Part shown: positions 1-5,054 of the stretch, piece by piece | How positions within the stretch are numbered: the stretch's first letter is position 1 | How the letters are laid out: each line of letters starts with the position of its first letter | Assembly (NCBI GenBank): GCA_947573015.1 | Contig: CANPDS010000155.1 | Location: 1 to 6,387, forward strand | DNA from: an uncultured Muribaculum sp. | GTDB lineage: Bacteria; Bacteroidota; Bacteroidia; Bacteroidales; Muribaculaceae | DNA: 6,387 bases | Direction of reading: 5' to 3' | Translations under genes and position numbers: made by a program | Notes under the pieces: generated by a model | What the model was told of the DNA's origin: nothing | Seen by the model: only the letters and a program-made list of their open reading frames with translations | Databases searched by the model: none

Positions 1-145
1 CACTCATGAAGGTTCCATTGGCAACCTCTGCAACGACCGTCTGCGGGTAATGTTTGAGAAGACAGTCGATTCGTTTGACTTCTCCACATATCACCGCGCC
101 CTCTCCGAGCTGCTCGGTAATGACGAAAACGCTACAGCACAATGA
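1..145 (+). CDS. argH: Argininosuccinate lyase, C-terminal end (partial)
   Basis: This is the last 47 codons of a gene that enters from the left edge; the reading frame starts at base 2 and ends at TGA 143-145. The translation contains THEGSIGNLCNDRL followed by a short helical tail. From memory, this matches the C-terminus of Bacteroidota argininosuccinate lyases, where a HTHEGSIGNLCN segment precedes the last helix. ArgH is a cytosolic homotetramer that splits argininosuccinate into arginine and fumarate in the last step of arginine synthesis. The catalytic parts lie outside the window, so the call rests on the tail alone. The stop codon overlaps the start of the next gene (ATGA), which suggests translational coupling. 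Confidence 0.82.
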   Translation, partial: THEGSIGNLCNDRLRVMFEKTVDSFDFSTYHRALSELLGNDENATAQ

Positions 146-651
146 AGAAAAACAAGTGGATTGCAGGTACGATAGCGGCCTTGATGATGCCGCTGAACGG
201 CTGTCATGACACGGTAGACAGTGACCGCATACCGTATGCTATGGTTTATGTCGACCTGTCAACGCAAGGAATCTGGGACACCTATGGTGTGCACGGGTTC
301 GGGCAATACAATGAATTTATCCACACCGGAAGTTCTGCTGTCCAGCGCCCTTCAAATTTCCACTACAATGATATGTCGGCCACCGGATTCGGAGGATTGC
401 TCCTTGTGGCCAATCTTGAAAACATGCCACTGCTCTACGATCTCGCATGTCCAGTAGAGCGCAAACAATCGGTACGGGTGGTATACGACCGCGATACACA
501 GATCGCCACCTGCCCCGAATGTGGCTCGCAATATAATGTGTGCGAGCATTTCGGATCACCCATCTCCGGTCAGGCATTCCAGCGCAAATGGGGCCTGCAA
601 CGCTACACGGCACGTCCCGCGGCCATGGGAGGATATATCCTCAGCCGTTGA
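142..651 (+). CDS. Putative lipoprotein with Rieske-like fold and altered cluster ligands
   Basis: A 169-residue protein. Residues 1-21 form a lipoprotein signal: basic start (KKNK), hydrophobic stretch, then lipobox LNGC with the lipidated Cys at 21. Acidic residues follow, so the protein should sit in the envelope. The C-terminal half resembles Rieske-type domains: an ACP motif with Cys103, then CPECGS with Cys124 and Cys127, then a GSPISGQA turn and a final strand region ending GGYILSR. In true Rieske proteins the ligands are CxH and CxxH. Here the His of the first motif is Val105 and the His of the second is Cys127, so a normal [2Fe-2S] Rieske cluster is unlikely; one more Cys is at 134. 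Such degenerate proteins are, as I recall, common and uncharacterised in Bacteroidales. The 4-nt overlap with argH implies co-transcription, but no arginine role can be read from the sequence. The envelope location is well supported; the function is unknown. Confidence 0.75.
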   Translation: MKKNKWIAGTIAALMMPLNGCHDTVDSDRIPYAMVYVDLSTQGIWDTYGVHGFGQYNEFIHTGSSAVQRPSNFHYNDMSATGFGGLLLVANLENMPLLYDLACPVERKQSVRVVYDRDTQIATCPECGSQYNVCEHFGSPISGQAFQRKWGLQRYTARPAAMGGYILSR

Positions 652-809
652 TTCGTTTCAAACCAACTCCCATAGTAAGCAACTGCTCCCGAAAGCGCCA
701 CCCAATCACTCCATATCGTATCTTCCGGCCAGTGCAACTGAATATTTTGCACCCCTCCAAGACGAAGAGATCACAACCATCGTAGATGCAACTGTATTGT
801 ATACAAAAA

Positions 810-840
810 AAAAATGGAAGCCCGAAAGGCTTCCATTTTT
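810..840. terminator. Strong hairpin terminator, probably bidirectional
   Basis: A perfect 13-bp stem (810-822 with 828-840) with loop CGAAA. Read on the minus strand it lies 2 nt after the CCA end of tRNA-His and runs into about ten U residues (A-run 805-814 on the plus strand), a textbook intrinsic terminator for the tRNA. Read on the plus strand it ends in five T residues and can also stop transcription coming from argH and the lipoprotein gene. The stretch 652-809 between the lipoprotein stop and this hairpin shows nothing recognisable. Confidence 0.88.
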
Positions 841-841
841 A

Positions 842-919
<78 letters not shown>

Positions 920-948
920 ATATTGATTTTGTCCGTGGCGTCCCCTTC

Positions 949-972
949 GCTAAGGTTAGCCGTTTTGAACGG
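949..972 (-). repeat. Two abutting small inverted repeats in the tRNA-His leader
   Basis: GCTAA-GG-TTAGC (949-960) and CCGTT-TTG-AACGG (960-972) share the base at 960. They lie between the promoter -7 box and the mature tRNA, near the expected transcription start. They may fold in the 5' leader that RNase P removes, or be chance. Confidence 0.35.
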
Positions 973-974
973 TG

Positions 975-1006
975 CAAAGGTACGCACACTTTTCGATTTC
1001 ACCAAA
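975..1006 (-). promoter_or_regulatory. Bacteroidota sigma-ABfr-type promoter for tRNA-His
   Basis: On the minus strand TTTG (1006-1003) is followed after 20 nt by TACCTTTG (982-975). This matches the Bacteroidota primary sigma consensus TTTG-N17-23-TAnnTTTG at both boxes. Transcription should start near 967-970, giving a leader of about 50 nt before the tRNA. It is the best-matched promoter in the window. Confidence 0.78.
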
Positions 1007-1014
1007 TATTTTCA

Positions 1015-1047
1015 CAACTTTTTCATTGCATCCGCACGAAAAAGTTG
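1015..1047 (-). terminator. A/T-rich hairpin after the yhhQ gene, possible weak terminator
   Basis: A perfect 10-bp inverted repeat (1015-1024 with 1038-1047) with a 13-nt loop, 38 nt past the transporter stop codon on the minus strand. It has no clear U tract, so termination would be weak. It sits just upstream of the tRNA-His promoter, a sensible place to separate the two units. The rest of the gap to 1084 shows nothing clear. Confidence 0.35.
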
Positions 1048-1084
1048 CAAAAACATGCATGTGTAAAATTTCATCCGATTCATA

Positions 1085-1789
1085 TCACCACCACGAGTAA
1101 CGCACATCGTTATCGTACGTATCGAGGCTCTCTACACGCTTTATATACTTAACAACGCGTATGGTAACCGGAAGAATTATCACCTCATAGAGAGTCTTCA
1201 TGCAAGCCTGGGCAATTATCAGCTCCACAATCACTCCTGCAGGCAATGTTCCCAAGAATGCGATAGGGAAAAATATGAGCGAATCGACTCCCTCGCCAAA
1301 CACAGTTGACAGTATGGCCCGCAGCGAGAAATAGCGCCCTTTGCTGGCTACCTTCATCTTGCTCATGACCAGCGCGTTCACCATCGAACCGCACACAAAA
1401 GCTATGAACGACGCAGTAAGTATGCGCGGCACACCTCCATATGTAGCTATCATGGCATCCTGTCCCTGCCATTCGGCAGTACCAGGAAGCAGTATGGCCA
1501 ACTGCAACATCATCGTCACAAAGAAATTCATGGCAAAACCGAGCCATATCACCATTCGTGCCTTACGAAAACCATATACCTCAACAATACAGTCGTTGAT
1601 AATATAGCTGATAGGAAACACCACCATCCCGGCGGTAATAGTAGTAAACCCGATATTGACCGTCTTTATTTCCACAAGGTTGGCCACGATAAGGCATACA
1701 CAGAACAATACCGTAAAAATAAGAAACGGAAATGAAAAACTCTGAGCGCACACGCGCTCTGCACTGGAATTGAATTTAGATGTAGTCAT
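1085..1789 (-). CDS. yhhQ: YhhQ/VUT-family queuosine-precursor transporter
   Basis: A 234-residue inner-membrane protein of the usual length for the family (COG1738, DUF165). About six membrane segments are visible, near 20-40, 45-65, 78-100, 124-145, 170-190 and 195-214. Family signatures include IND..VEVYG (64-73) and GEGVDS (165-170), with charged residues between or inside membrane segments as expected. YhhQ proteins take up the queuosine precursors preQ0/preQ1 or related bases for tRNA anticodon modification; the exact substrate here cannot be read from sequence. The ATG at 1789 lies 3 nt after a preQ1-I riboswitch pseudoknot, which both fixes the start and supports the function. There is no strong Shine-Dalgarno sequence, as is usual in Bacteroidota. 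The C-terminus is short and polar with a final Trp pair. The gene appears to be transcribed alone. Confidence 0.93.
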   Translation of the reverse strand: MTTSKFNSSAERVCAQSFSFPFLIFTVLFCVCLIVANLVEIKTVNIGFTTITAGMVVFPISYIINDCIVEVYGFRKARMVIWLGFAMNFFVTMMLQLAILLPGTAEWQGQDAMIATYGGVPRILTASFIAFVCGSMVNALVMSKMKVASKGRYFSLRAILSTVFGEGVDSLIFFPIAFLGTLPAGVIVELIIAQACMKTLYEVIILPVTIRVVKYIKRVESLDTYDNDVRYSWW

Positions 1790-1792
1790 AAT

Positions 1793-1821
1793 CTTGTTTT
1801 TAACGAGGTAGCAAGCACTCG
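1793..1821 (-). promoter_or_regulatory. preQ1-I riboswitch controlling yhhQ
   Basis: On the minus strand a compact H-type pseudoknot can be drawn. P1 is CGAG (1821-1818) with CTCG (1807-1804). The 10-nt loop is TGCTTGCTAC (1817-1808). An A-rich L3, TTAAAAA (1803-1797), leads to CAAG (1796-1793), which pairs with CTTG (1815-1812) as P2. Compared with the known preQ1-I aptamers, the ligand-contacting bases are present: loop U at 1817, the specificity C just before P1's 3' strand at 1808, A at 1797 before P2, and the floor pair G1812-C1796. P1 is 4 bp rather than 5, with L3 correspondingly short. P2 ends 3 nt before the ATG, so bound preQ1 should block ribosome access and switch the transporter off at translation. 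Confidence 0.85.
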
Positions 1822-1841
1822 ATGAATAATAATACTATCGC

Positions 1842-1902
1842 GACGCACCTCCGTGCGCCAGAAATCACATTGTATGAGAGACGGACGCACAAAGCTGCGT
1901 CC
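1842..1902. repeat. Pair of GACGCAC-based palindromes upstream of yhhQ
   Basis: Two hairpin-forming units share the core GACGCAC. One is 1842-1859, where GACGCAC faces GTGCGCC across CTCC, with a 5-bp core. The other is 1883-1902, where GGACGCA faces TGCGTCC across CAAAGC, a perfect 7-bp stem. Their cores are 42 bp apart. They resemble the dispersed GACGCA/TGCGTC palindromes I associate with Bacteroidales intergenic regions, which is a recollection. They lie in the probable yhhQ leader or promoter region. A weak promoter candidate (TTTG 1919-1916, then CAGCTTTG 1897-1890 on the minus strand) overlaps the second unit. Confidence 0.45.
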
Positions 1903-1918
1903 CTAACAAAACAGACAA

Positions 1919-1980
1919 ATGCATGCCATCGACAGCCATTTGTCATTTATGTTGTCAGTCAAATGCCATTGGCATGGCAT
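1919..1980 (-). terminator. Long imperfect inverted repeat after the transducer gene, possible operon terminator
   Basis: The arms 1919-1927 and 1971-1980 pair over 9 bp with one bulge (G1976). After an internal loop, CATTTG (1937-1942) pairs with CAAATG (1960-1965). A nested near-palindrome, ATGCCA-T-TGGCAT (1963-1975), competes with this fold. On the minus strand the structure is followed by a T-rich tract (1918-1904), so it could end the pdxJ-exbB-exbD-transducer transcript, whose last stop codon is at 2062. Between that stop and this structure there is another small perfect hairpin, ATCTGC-CTGTA-GCAGAT (2009-2025). Confidence 0.4.
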
Positions 1981-2061
1981 CGTTGCCGACAATCATCCGG
2001 GAGGCATCATCTGCCTGTAGCAGATATGTGCCAACAGCGGATGTCACCAAACGGACATAGG

Positions 2062-2877
2062 TCATTTAAATGTCCATGTGATGGTGCCGACCTGCTCGGC
2101 AGGTGCATCAAGATCAACGGAGAAGCGCGACGAACGTGCAGCCTGAATGCACGATGCACGCACTTGCGCGCTTGCGGCTGCAGGGCCAGATCCTCCAACA
2201 TAGGTTGGCGTACCTATTACATGGCCCTGACGGTTGACGGTGACCCTTATCGTTATACTTCCGGCAAGTGTACTGCGTGTGGCACCCCACGATTCGGGAG
2301 TACGCCCTTTGAGACTGAAGCCCGGAGTGCCGGCAAGCACGCCATTGTCCGAATTGCCATTGGTCGATCCGGAGATGCCTGTGGCCGACTTATTATTGTT
2401 TTTAAAACTGTTTTTTATACCCGAACTGATCTGCTTGCTCTTGGCTTCCTGCTCTTTCTGTCGACGGATACGCTCCTGTTCGGCAAGCTCCTCCTTCGTG
2501 GGCCCTTTCTTTTCCAGAACCTCAGGTTTCTTCTCAACCTTCATGGGCGATTGCCGCTCGGAAGCTACCGGCGCCGGAGCGGTCTCCGCTTTCGCACCGG
2601 CATCGGCCAGATCAGTACCATCATATGCAGGCTCTTCGGCCGACTCCTGCGGCAGAGATTTAGCATCATGCTTCTCGACAGGGACAGGCAGATCGCCAAG
2701 CTTCACGAACTCTCCGCCAAACACTATCTCGCTGGAATCGACAGGGGGCCAGGTGCGCTCCTCGATGTCAGAGAGATTCACCCTGAACTCTGAAAGCACA
2801 ATCCATATCAGCAGCAGAGCCAATGTCATGGCTGTGCCGAGAATAGCAATCAACCTGTCTTTATCGCGCTGGTTCAT
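2062..2877 (-). CDS. TonB/TolA-like energy-transducer protein
   Basis: A 271-residue protein with the classic layout of an envelope energy transducer. It has a short cytoplasmic start (MNQRDKDR), one membrane anchor at about 9-29, a Pro/Glu/Lys-rich periplasmic stretch (60-150) with a charged helix-forming KEELAEQERIRRQKEQEAK segment, a Gly/Asn/Ser-rich linker (160-185), and a C-terminal globular domain (about 188-271). That domain has GSITIRVTVNRQGHVI, AARSSRF and GTITWTFK, matching the TonB C-terminal fold. It would carry proton-motive energy from the ExbB/ExbD channel to an outer-membrane partner. The helical middle is TolA-like and the end is TonB-like, and sequence alone does not decide between a receptor-loading and a Tol-type envelope role. 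Its ATG overlaps the exbD stop by 4 nt (2874-2877), so translation is probably coupled. It is the last gene of the operon. Confidence 0.88.
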   Translation of the reverse strand: MNQRDKDRLIAILGTAMTLALLLIWIVLSEFRVNLSDIEERTWPPVDSSEIVFGGEFVKLGDLPVPVEKHDAKSLPQESAEEPAYDGTDLADAGAKAETAPAPVASERQSPMKVEKKPEVLEKKGPTKEELAEQERIRRQKEQEAKSKQISSGIKNSFKNNNKSATGISGSTNGNSDNGVLAGTPGFSLKGRTPESWGATRSTLAGSITIRVTVNRQGHVIGTPTYVGGSGPAAASAQVRASCIQAARSSRFSVDLDAPAEQVGTITWTFK

Positions 2878-3347
2878 AGTGTCTGTTCCTCTGTGACAAC
2901 TGCTGCAGACGGCTCGTATTTGGCCTTGCGTGCATTTGACGGACGCGTGGCGAGTACCATCTTAAGATTATTGCGCGCACCCAAGTCGAGTACCTCTACA
3001 ATCTTACCGTAAGGCACTTCCTCATCGGCATATATGGCAATGAATGCCTCGTCGGCCGGTGAGTTCTGCGATGCGAGTTGCAGAAACGGGATAAGCGCAT
3101 TGTCGGGAATAGCCTGAGGCTCTTCGTCACCAAACGACGCGTAGAGCTTCTCATCCTTGTCGATATACACCCTTGTGCCGGGTTTGAGAGAAGTCTGCAC
3201 GGTGCTTTGAGGAAGATTCACTTCAAGCGCTGTGGGGAATACGAAAGTTGATGTTATCATGAAAAAGATGAGCAACAGGAATATGACATCGGTCATGGAT
3301 GCCATCGAAAACATTGCCATCATGTCATGTTGACGTTTCAGTGCCAT
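2874..3347 (-). CDS. exbD: ExbD/TolR-family biopolymer transport protein
   Basis: A 157-residue protein of normal family length. A basic, Met-rich start precedes one membrane helix (about 19-36). The helix begins with the hallmark MASMTDVIFLLLIFFM, where Asp20 is the proton-carrying aspartate conserved in ExbD, TolR and MotB. The periplasmic part carries LEVNLPQS and, near the end, AIYADEEVPYGKIVEVLDLG and KMVLATRP, typical of ExbD/TolR. It forms the proton channel with the ExbB-like protein encoded upstream and powers the transducer encoded downstream. It starts 56 nt after the exbB stop, and that gap shows no clear terminator or promoter. The tail after about residue 137 is polar and probably disordered. 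ExbD and TolR cannot be separated with certainty here. Confidence 0.93.
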   Translation of the reverse strand: MALKRQHDMMAMFSMASMTDVIFLLLIFFMITSTFVFPTALEVNLPQSTVQTSLKPGTRVYIDKDEKLYASFGDEEPQAIPDNALIPFLQLASQNSPADEAFIAIYADEEVPYGKIVEVLDLGARNNLKMVLATRPSNARKAKYEPSAAVVTEEQTL

Positions 3348-3403
3348 AGGTTACAACAGGAATTATTGTGTAGGGAAACGGATGCAGACCGGCGACCGAT
3401 ATA

Positions 3404-4132
3404 TCAGTCGACAGGCTCATTGAGGAGATCCATAAACTCCATGGTCTTCCCTTCAAGAAGCTTCATCACGCCATTTATGCGTGCAACAAGGGCGTTGTAG
3501 GCGAAAAGCGCCACAATACCTACCGCCAGACCGGCTACAGTGGTCACAAGAGCCTCATAGATACCTCCGGCGAGTACGCTTATGTTGGCCGACGATCCGG
3601 CATTTGCGAGTGAGAAAAATGCCTCAACCATACCTATCACCGTGCCGAGAAAGCCGAGCATCGGTGCGCCTGCGGCAGTTGTGGCAAGCCATGTCAATCC
3701 CTTGCCGAGATTGGCTATCTCAAGATTGCCGGTATTCTCTATGGCCACGAGCACATCGTTCATAGGACGTCCGATACGGCTGATACCCTTCAATATCAGA
3801 CGGGCGTATGGCGAACCGTTTTTCTTGCATAGTAGCTTCGCACTATCTATCTCGCCTTCATGTATATAATCTTTGATACGCTTCATAAAAGTGGCGTCCT
3901 CACGGTCGGCACGGCGTATCACTATGTAGCGTTCGATAAATATGTATATGCTGATTACGAGAAGGATAGCCAAAGGTATCATGATGAAACCGCCCTTCAG
4001 GCAAAGTTCCCACATCGACAGCCGCACTGTCTCGGCAACTTCAGGAGCGGAAGCCACGGTATCACCGGCTATGGTCATGGTGTCGGCGACAGCGTCGGGC
4101 ACCTGCGAAAGTATCATGTTAAGAATCGACAT
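3404..4132 (-). CDS. exbB: ExbB/TolQ-family proton channel protein
   Basis: A 242-residue membrane protein of the MotA/TolQ/ExbB family. It has an N-terminal periplasmic extension (about 1-45), a first membrane helix (48-67, FIMIPLAILLVISIYIFIER), a large cytoplasmic domain (70-145), and two further helices. The second contains APMLGFLGTVIGMVEAF (about 156-172) and the third EALVTTVAGLAVGIVALFAY (193-212). Both are family hallmarks, and the Thr residues in GTV and VTT line the proton path in homologues. With the ExbD-like protein it makes the motor that uses the proton-motive force. It starts 31 nt after the pdxJ stop; the spacer contains a tandem 10-bp repeat. The start ATG is preceded by an A/T-rich stretch rather than a Shine-Dalgarno sequence. 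ExbB versus TolQ remains open. Confidence 0.93.
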   Translation of the reverse strand: MSILNMILSQVPDAVADTMTIAGDTVASAPEVAETVRLSMWELCLKGGFIMIPLAILLVISIYIFIERYIVIRRADREDATFMKRIKDYIHEGEIDSAKLLCKKNGSPYARLILKGISRIGRPMNDVLVAIENTGNLEIANLGKGLTWLATTAAGAPMLGFLGTVIGMVEAFFSLANAGSSANISVLAGGIYEALVTTVAGLAVGIVALFAYNALVARINGVMKLLEGKTMEFMDLLNEPVD

Positions 4133-4140
4133 TTTTAATA

Positions 4141-4160
4141 AGAGGGTTTTAGAGGGTGTT
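4141..4160. repeat. Tandem 10-bp repeat between pdxJ and exbB
   Basis: AGAGGGTTTT (4141-4150) is followed directly by AGAGGGTGTT (4151-4160), identical at 9 of 10 positions. It fills most of the 31-nt spacer. On the coding strand it reads as two C-rich ACCCTCT boxes just upstream of the exbB start. It may be a slippage product or may affect exbB translation. Confidence 0.5.
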
Positions 4161-4163
4161 TAA

Positions 4164-4880
4164 TTATTGAAGGCAAGCCTTATACTGCCTGATGGCCGAT
4201 TCGAGGCCGAGATAAAGCGCATCGGAAATGATGGCATGGCCGATCGAAACTTCATTGAGATACGGCACACGCTCACGGAAAAATTTCAGGTTGGAGAGAT
4301 TCAGGTCATGACCGGCATTAACGCCAAGACCAGCTTTGTGTGCGGCTATGCTTGCCTCGGTATAAGGTGCGACGGCAGCCTCCGGATCGGAAGGATACAT
4401 GTCGGCATAAGGCTTGGTATAAAGCTCCACACGATCGGCGCCTGTAGCTGCGGCAGCCTTTATGTTGGCAGGGTCGGTGCCAACGAATATAGATGCCCGT
4501 ATGCCAGCCTCATGGAGGCGGTCGACTATCGATGTGAGCATATCCATATTGGCGGCTACATCCCATCCGGCCGACGAGGTGATGGCATCGGGAGCATCAG
4601 GCACGAGAGTGACCTGCTCGGGACGCACCATCAGCACAAGGCGCATGAAGTCGTCGGATGGATACCCTTCGATATTGAATTCAGTCTTGACCAACGGACG
4701 CAGAGCCAACACATCGTCATGGCGGATATGGCGTTCATCGGGACGCGGATGCACGGTGATGCCATCAGCTCCGAAACGCTCGCAGTCCACAGCCACCTGT
4801 TCCACATCGGGAGTGTTCTCGCCACGTGCGTTGCGCAGGGTGGCCACCTTGTTGATATTTACGCTTAAATTAGTCATCAT
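4164..4880 (-). CDS. pdxJ: Pyridoxine 5'-phosphate synthase
   Basis: A 238-residue TIM-barrel enzyme, close to the usual PdxJ length (E. coli 243). It condenses 3-amino-2-oxopropyl phosphate with 1-deoxyxylulose 5-phosphate to give pyridoxine 5'-phosphate, the last ring-forming step of DXP-dependent vitamin B6 synthesis in the cytosol. Visible motifs are VNINKVATLRNARG (7-20), GADGITVHPRPDERHI (37-52) with catalytic His44, NIEGYPS with Glu71, VELYT with Glu152, NAGHDLNLSN with His191, and SIGHAIISDAL (212-222) in the phosphate-binding region. The K in NINK where E. coli has H is, as I recall, normal for Bacteroidota. Two Met codons open the gene (4880 and 4877) and either could start it. It leads the operon with the ExbB/ExbD/transducer genes and is transcribed away from the CBS-nadK pair. 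Confidence 0.96.
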   Translation of the reverse strand: MMTNLSVNINKVATLRNARGENTPDVEQVAVDCERFGADGITVHPRPDERHIRHDDVLALRPLVKTEFNIEGYPSDDFMRLVLMVRPEQVTLVPDAPDAITSSAGWDVAANMDMLTSIVDRLHEAGIRASIFVGTDPANIKAAAATGADRVELYTKPYADMYPSDPEAAVAPYTEASIAAHKAGLGVNAGHDLNLSNLKFFRERVPYLNEVSIGHAIISDALYLGLESAIRQYKACLQ

Positions 4881-4909
4881 TTTGGTAATTGATGCGTTTT
4901 AAAGTAAGA

Positions 4910-4939
4910 GGGGGATTGCAACCAAAGGTTTAATCCCTC
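4910..4939. promoter_or_regulatory. Imperfect palindrome in the divergent control region
   Basis: GGGATT (4912-4917) pairs with AATCCC (4932-4937), extendable outward by a G-T and a G-C pair. Inside it, AACC (4920-4923) pairs with GGTT (4927-4930) around AAA. The 30-bp element lies 30 nt upstream of pdxJ. It could be a regulator operator or a hairpin in the pdxJ leader. It has no run of T strong enough for a terminator, and it matches no riboswitch class that I recognise. Confidence 0.45.
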
Positions 4940-4968
4940 ATCTCTACAAAAAAGTCGAAATTAATTCG

Positions 4969-4976
4969 TAAATTTG
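4969..4976 (+). promoter_or_regulatory. Candidate -7 box for the CBS-nadK operon
   Basis: TAAATTTG matches the Bacteroidota -7 consensus TAnnTTTG exactly. No clear TTTG is seen about 20 nt upstream, so the match rests on one box. Transcription would start near 4982 and leave a leader of about 70 nt before the TTG start at 5055. Confidence 0.5.
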
Positions 4977-5018
4977 TAGTCTTTTGCTCCAAGGCCGTTT
5001 TTGTCTTGAAAGCAAATG

Positions 5019-5026
5019 CAAAATTA
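5019..5026 (-). promoter_or_regulatory. Candidate -7 box for the pdxJ operon
   Basis: On the minus strand this reads TAATTTTG, an exact match to TAnnTTTG. A weak -33 candidate (TTTC, 5050-5047) lies about 20 nt upstream. Transcription would start near 5011, giving pdxJ a leader of about 130 nt that includes the palindrome at 4910-4939. It points toward the plus-strand promoter candidate at 4969, so the two 5' ends would overlap by about 30 nt. Confidence 0.45.
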
Positions 5027-5054
5027 GTGAGAAATACGTAAATAGCGAAACGTT

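Noticed and set aside
221..613. Alternative frames inside the lipoprotein gene (221-457 plus, 317-613 and 352-549 minus)
   Set aside because: The frame at 142-651 has a signal peptide, a lipobox and a Rieske-like domain and overlaps argH in the usual ATGA manner. The others show no domain or signal.
1822..2793. Long plus-strand open frame of 323 codons, and another at 2234-2896
   Set aside because: Both run antisense to the transducer gene, whose TM, linker and TonB-like domain are clear. The plus-strand products are Arg/Cys/Ser-rich without domains, as expected of a shadow frame.
4167..4868. Plus-strand open frame of 233 codons
   Set aside because: Exactly antisense to pdxJ, which has all its catalytic motifs. 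It has no recognisable domain of its own.
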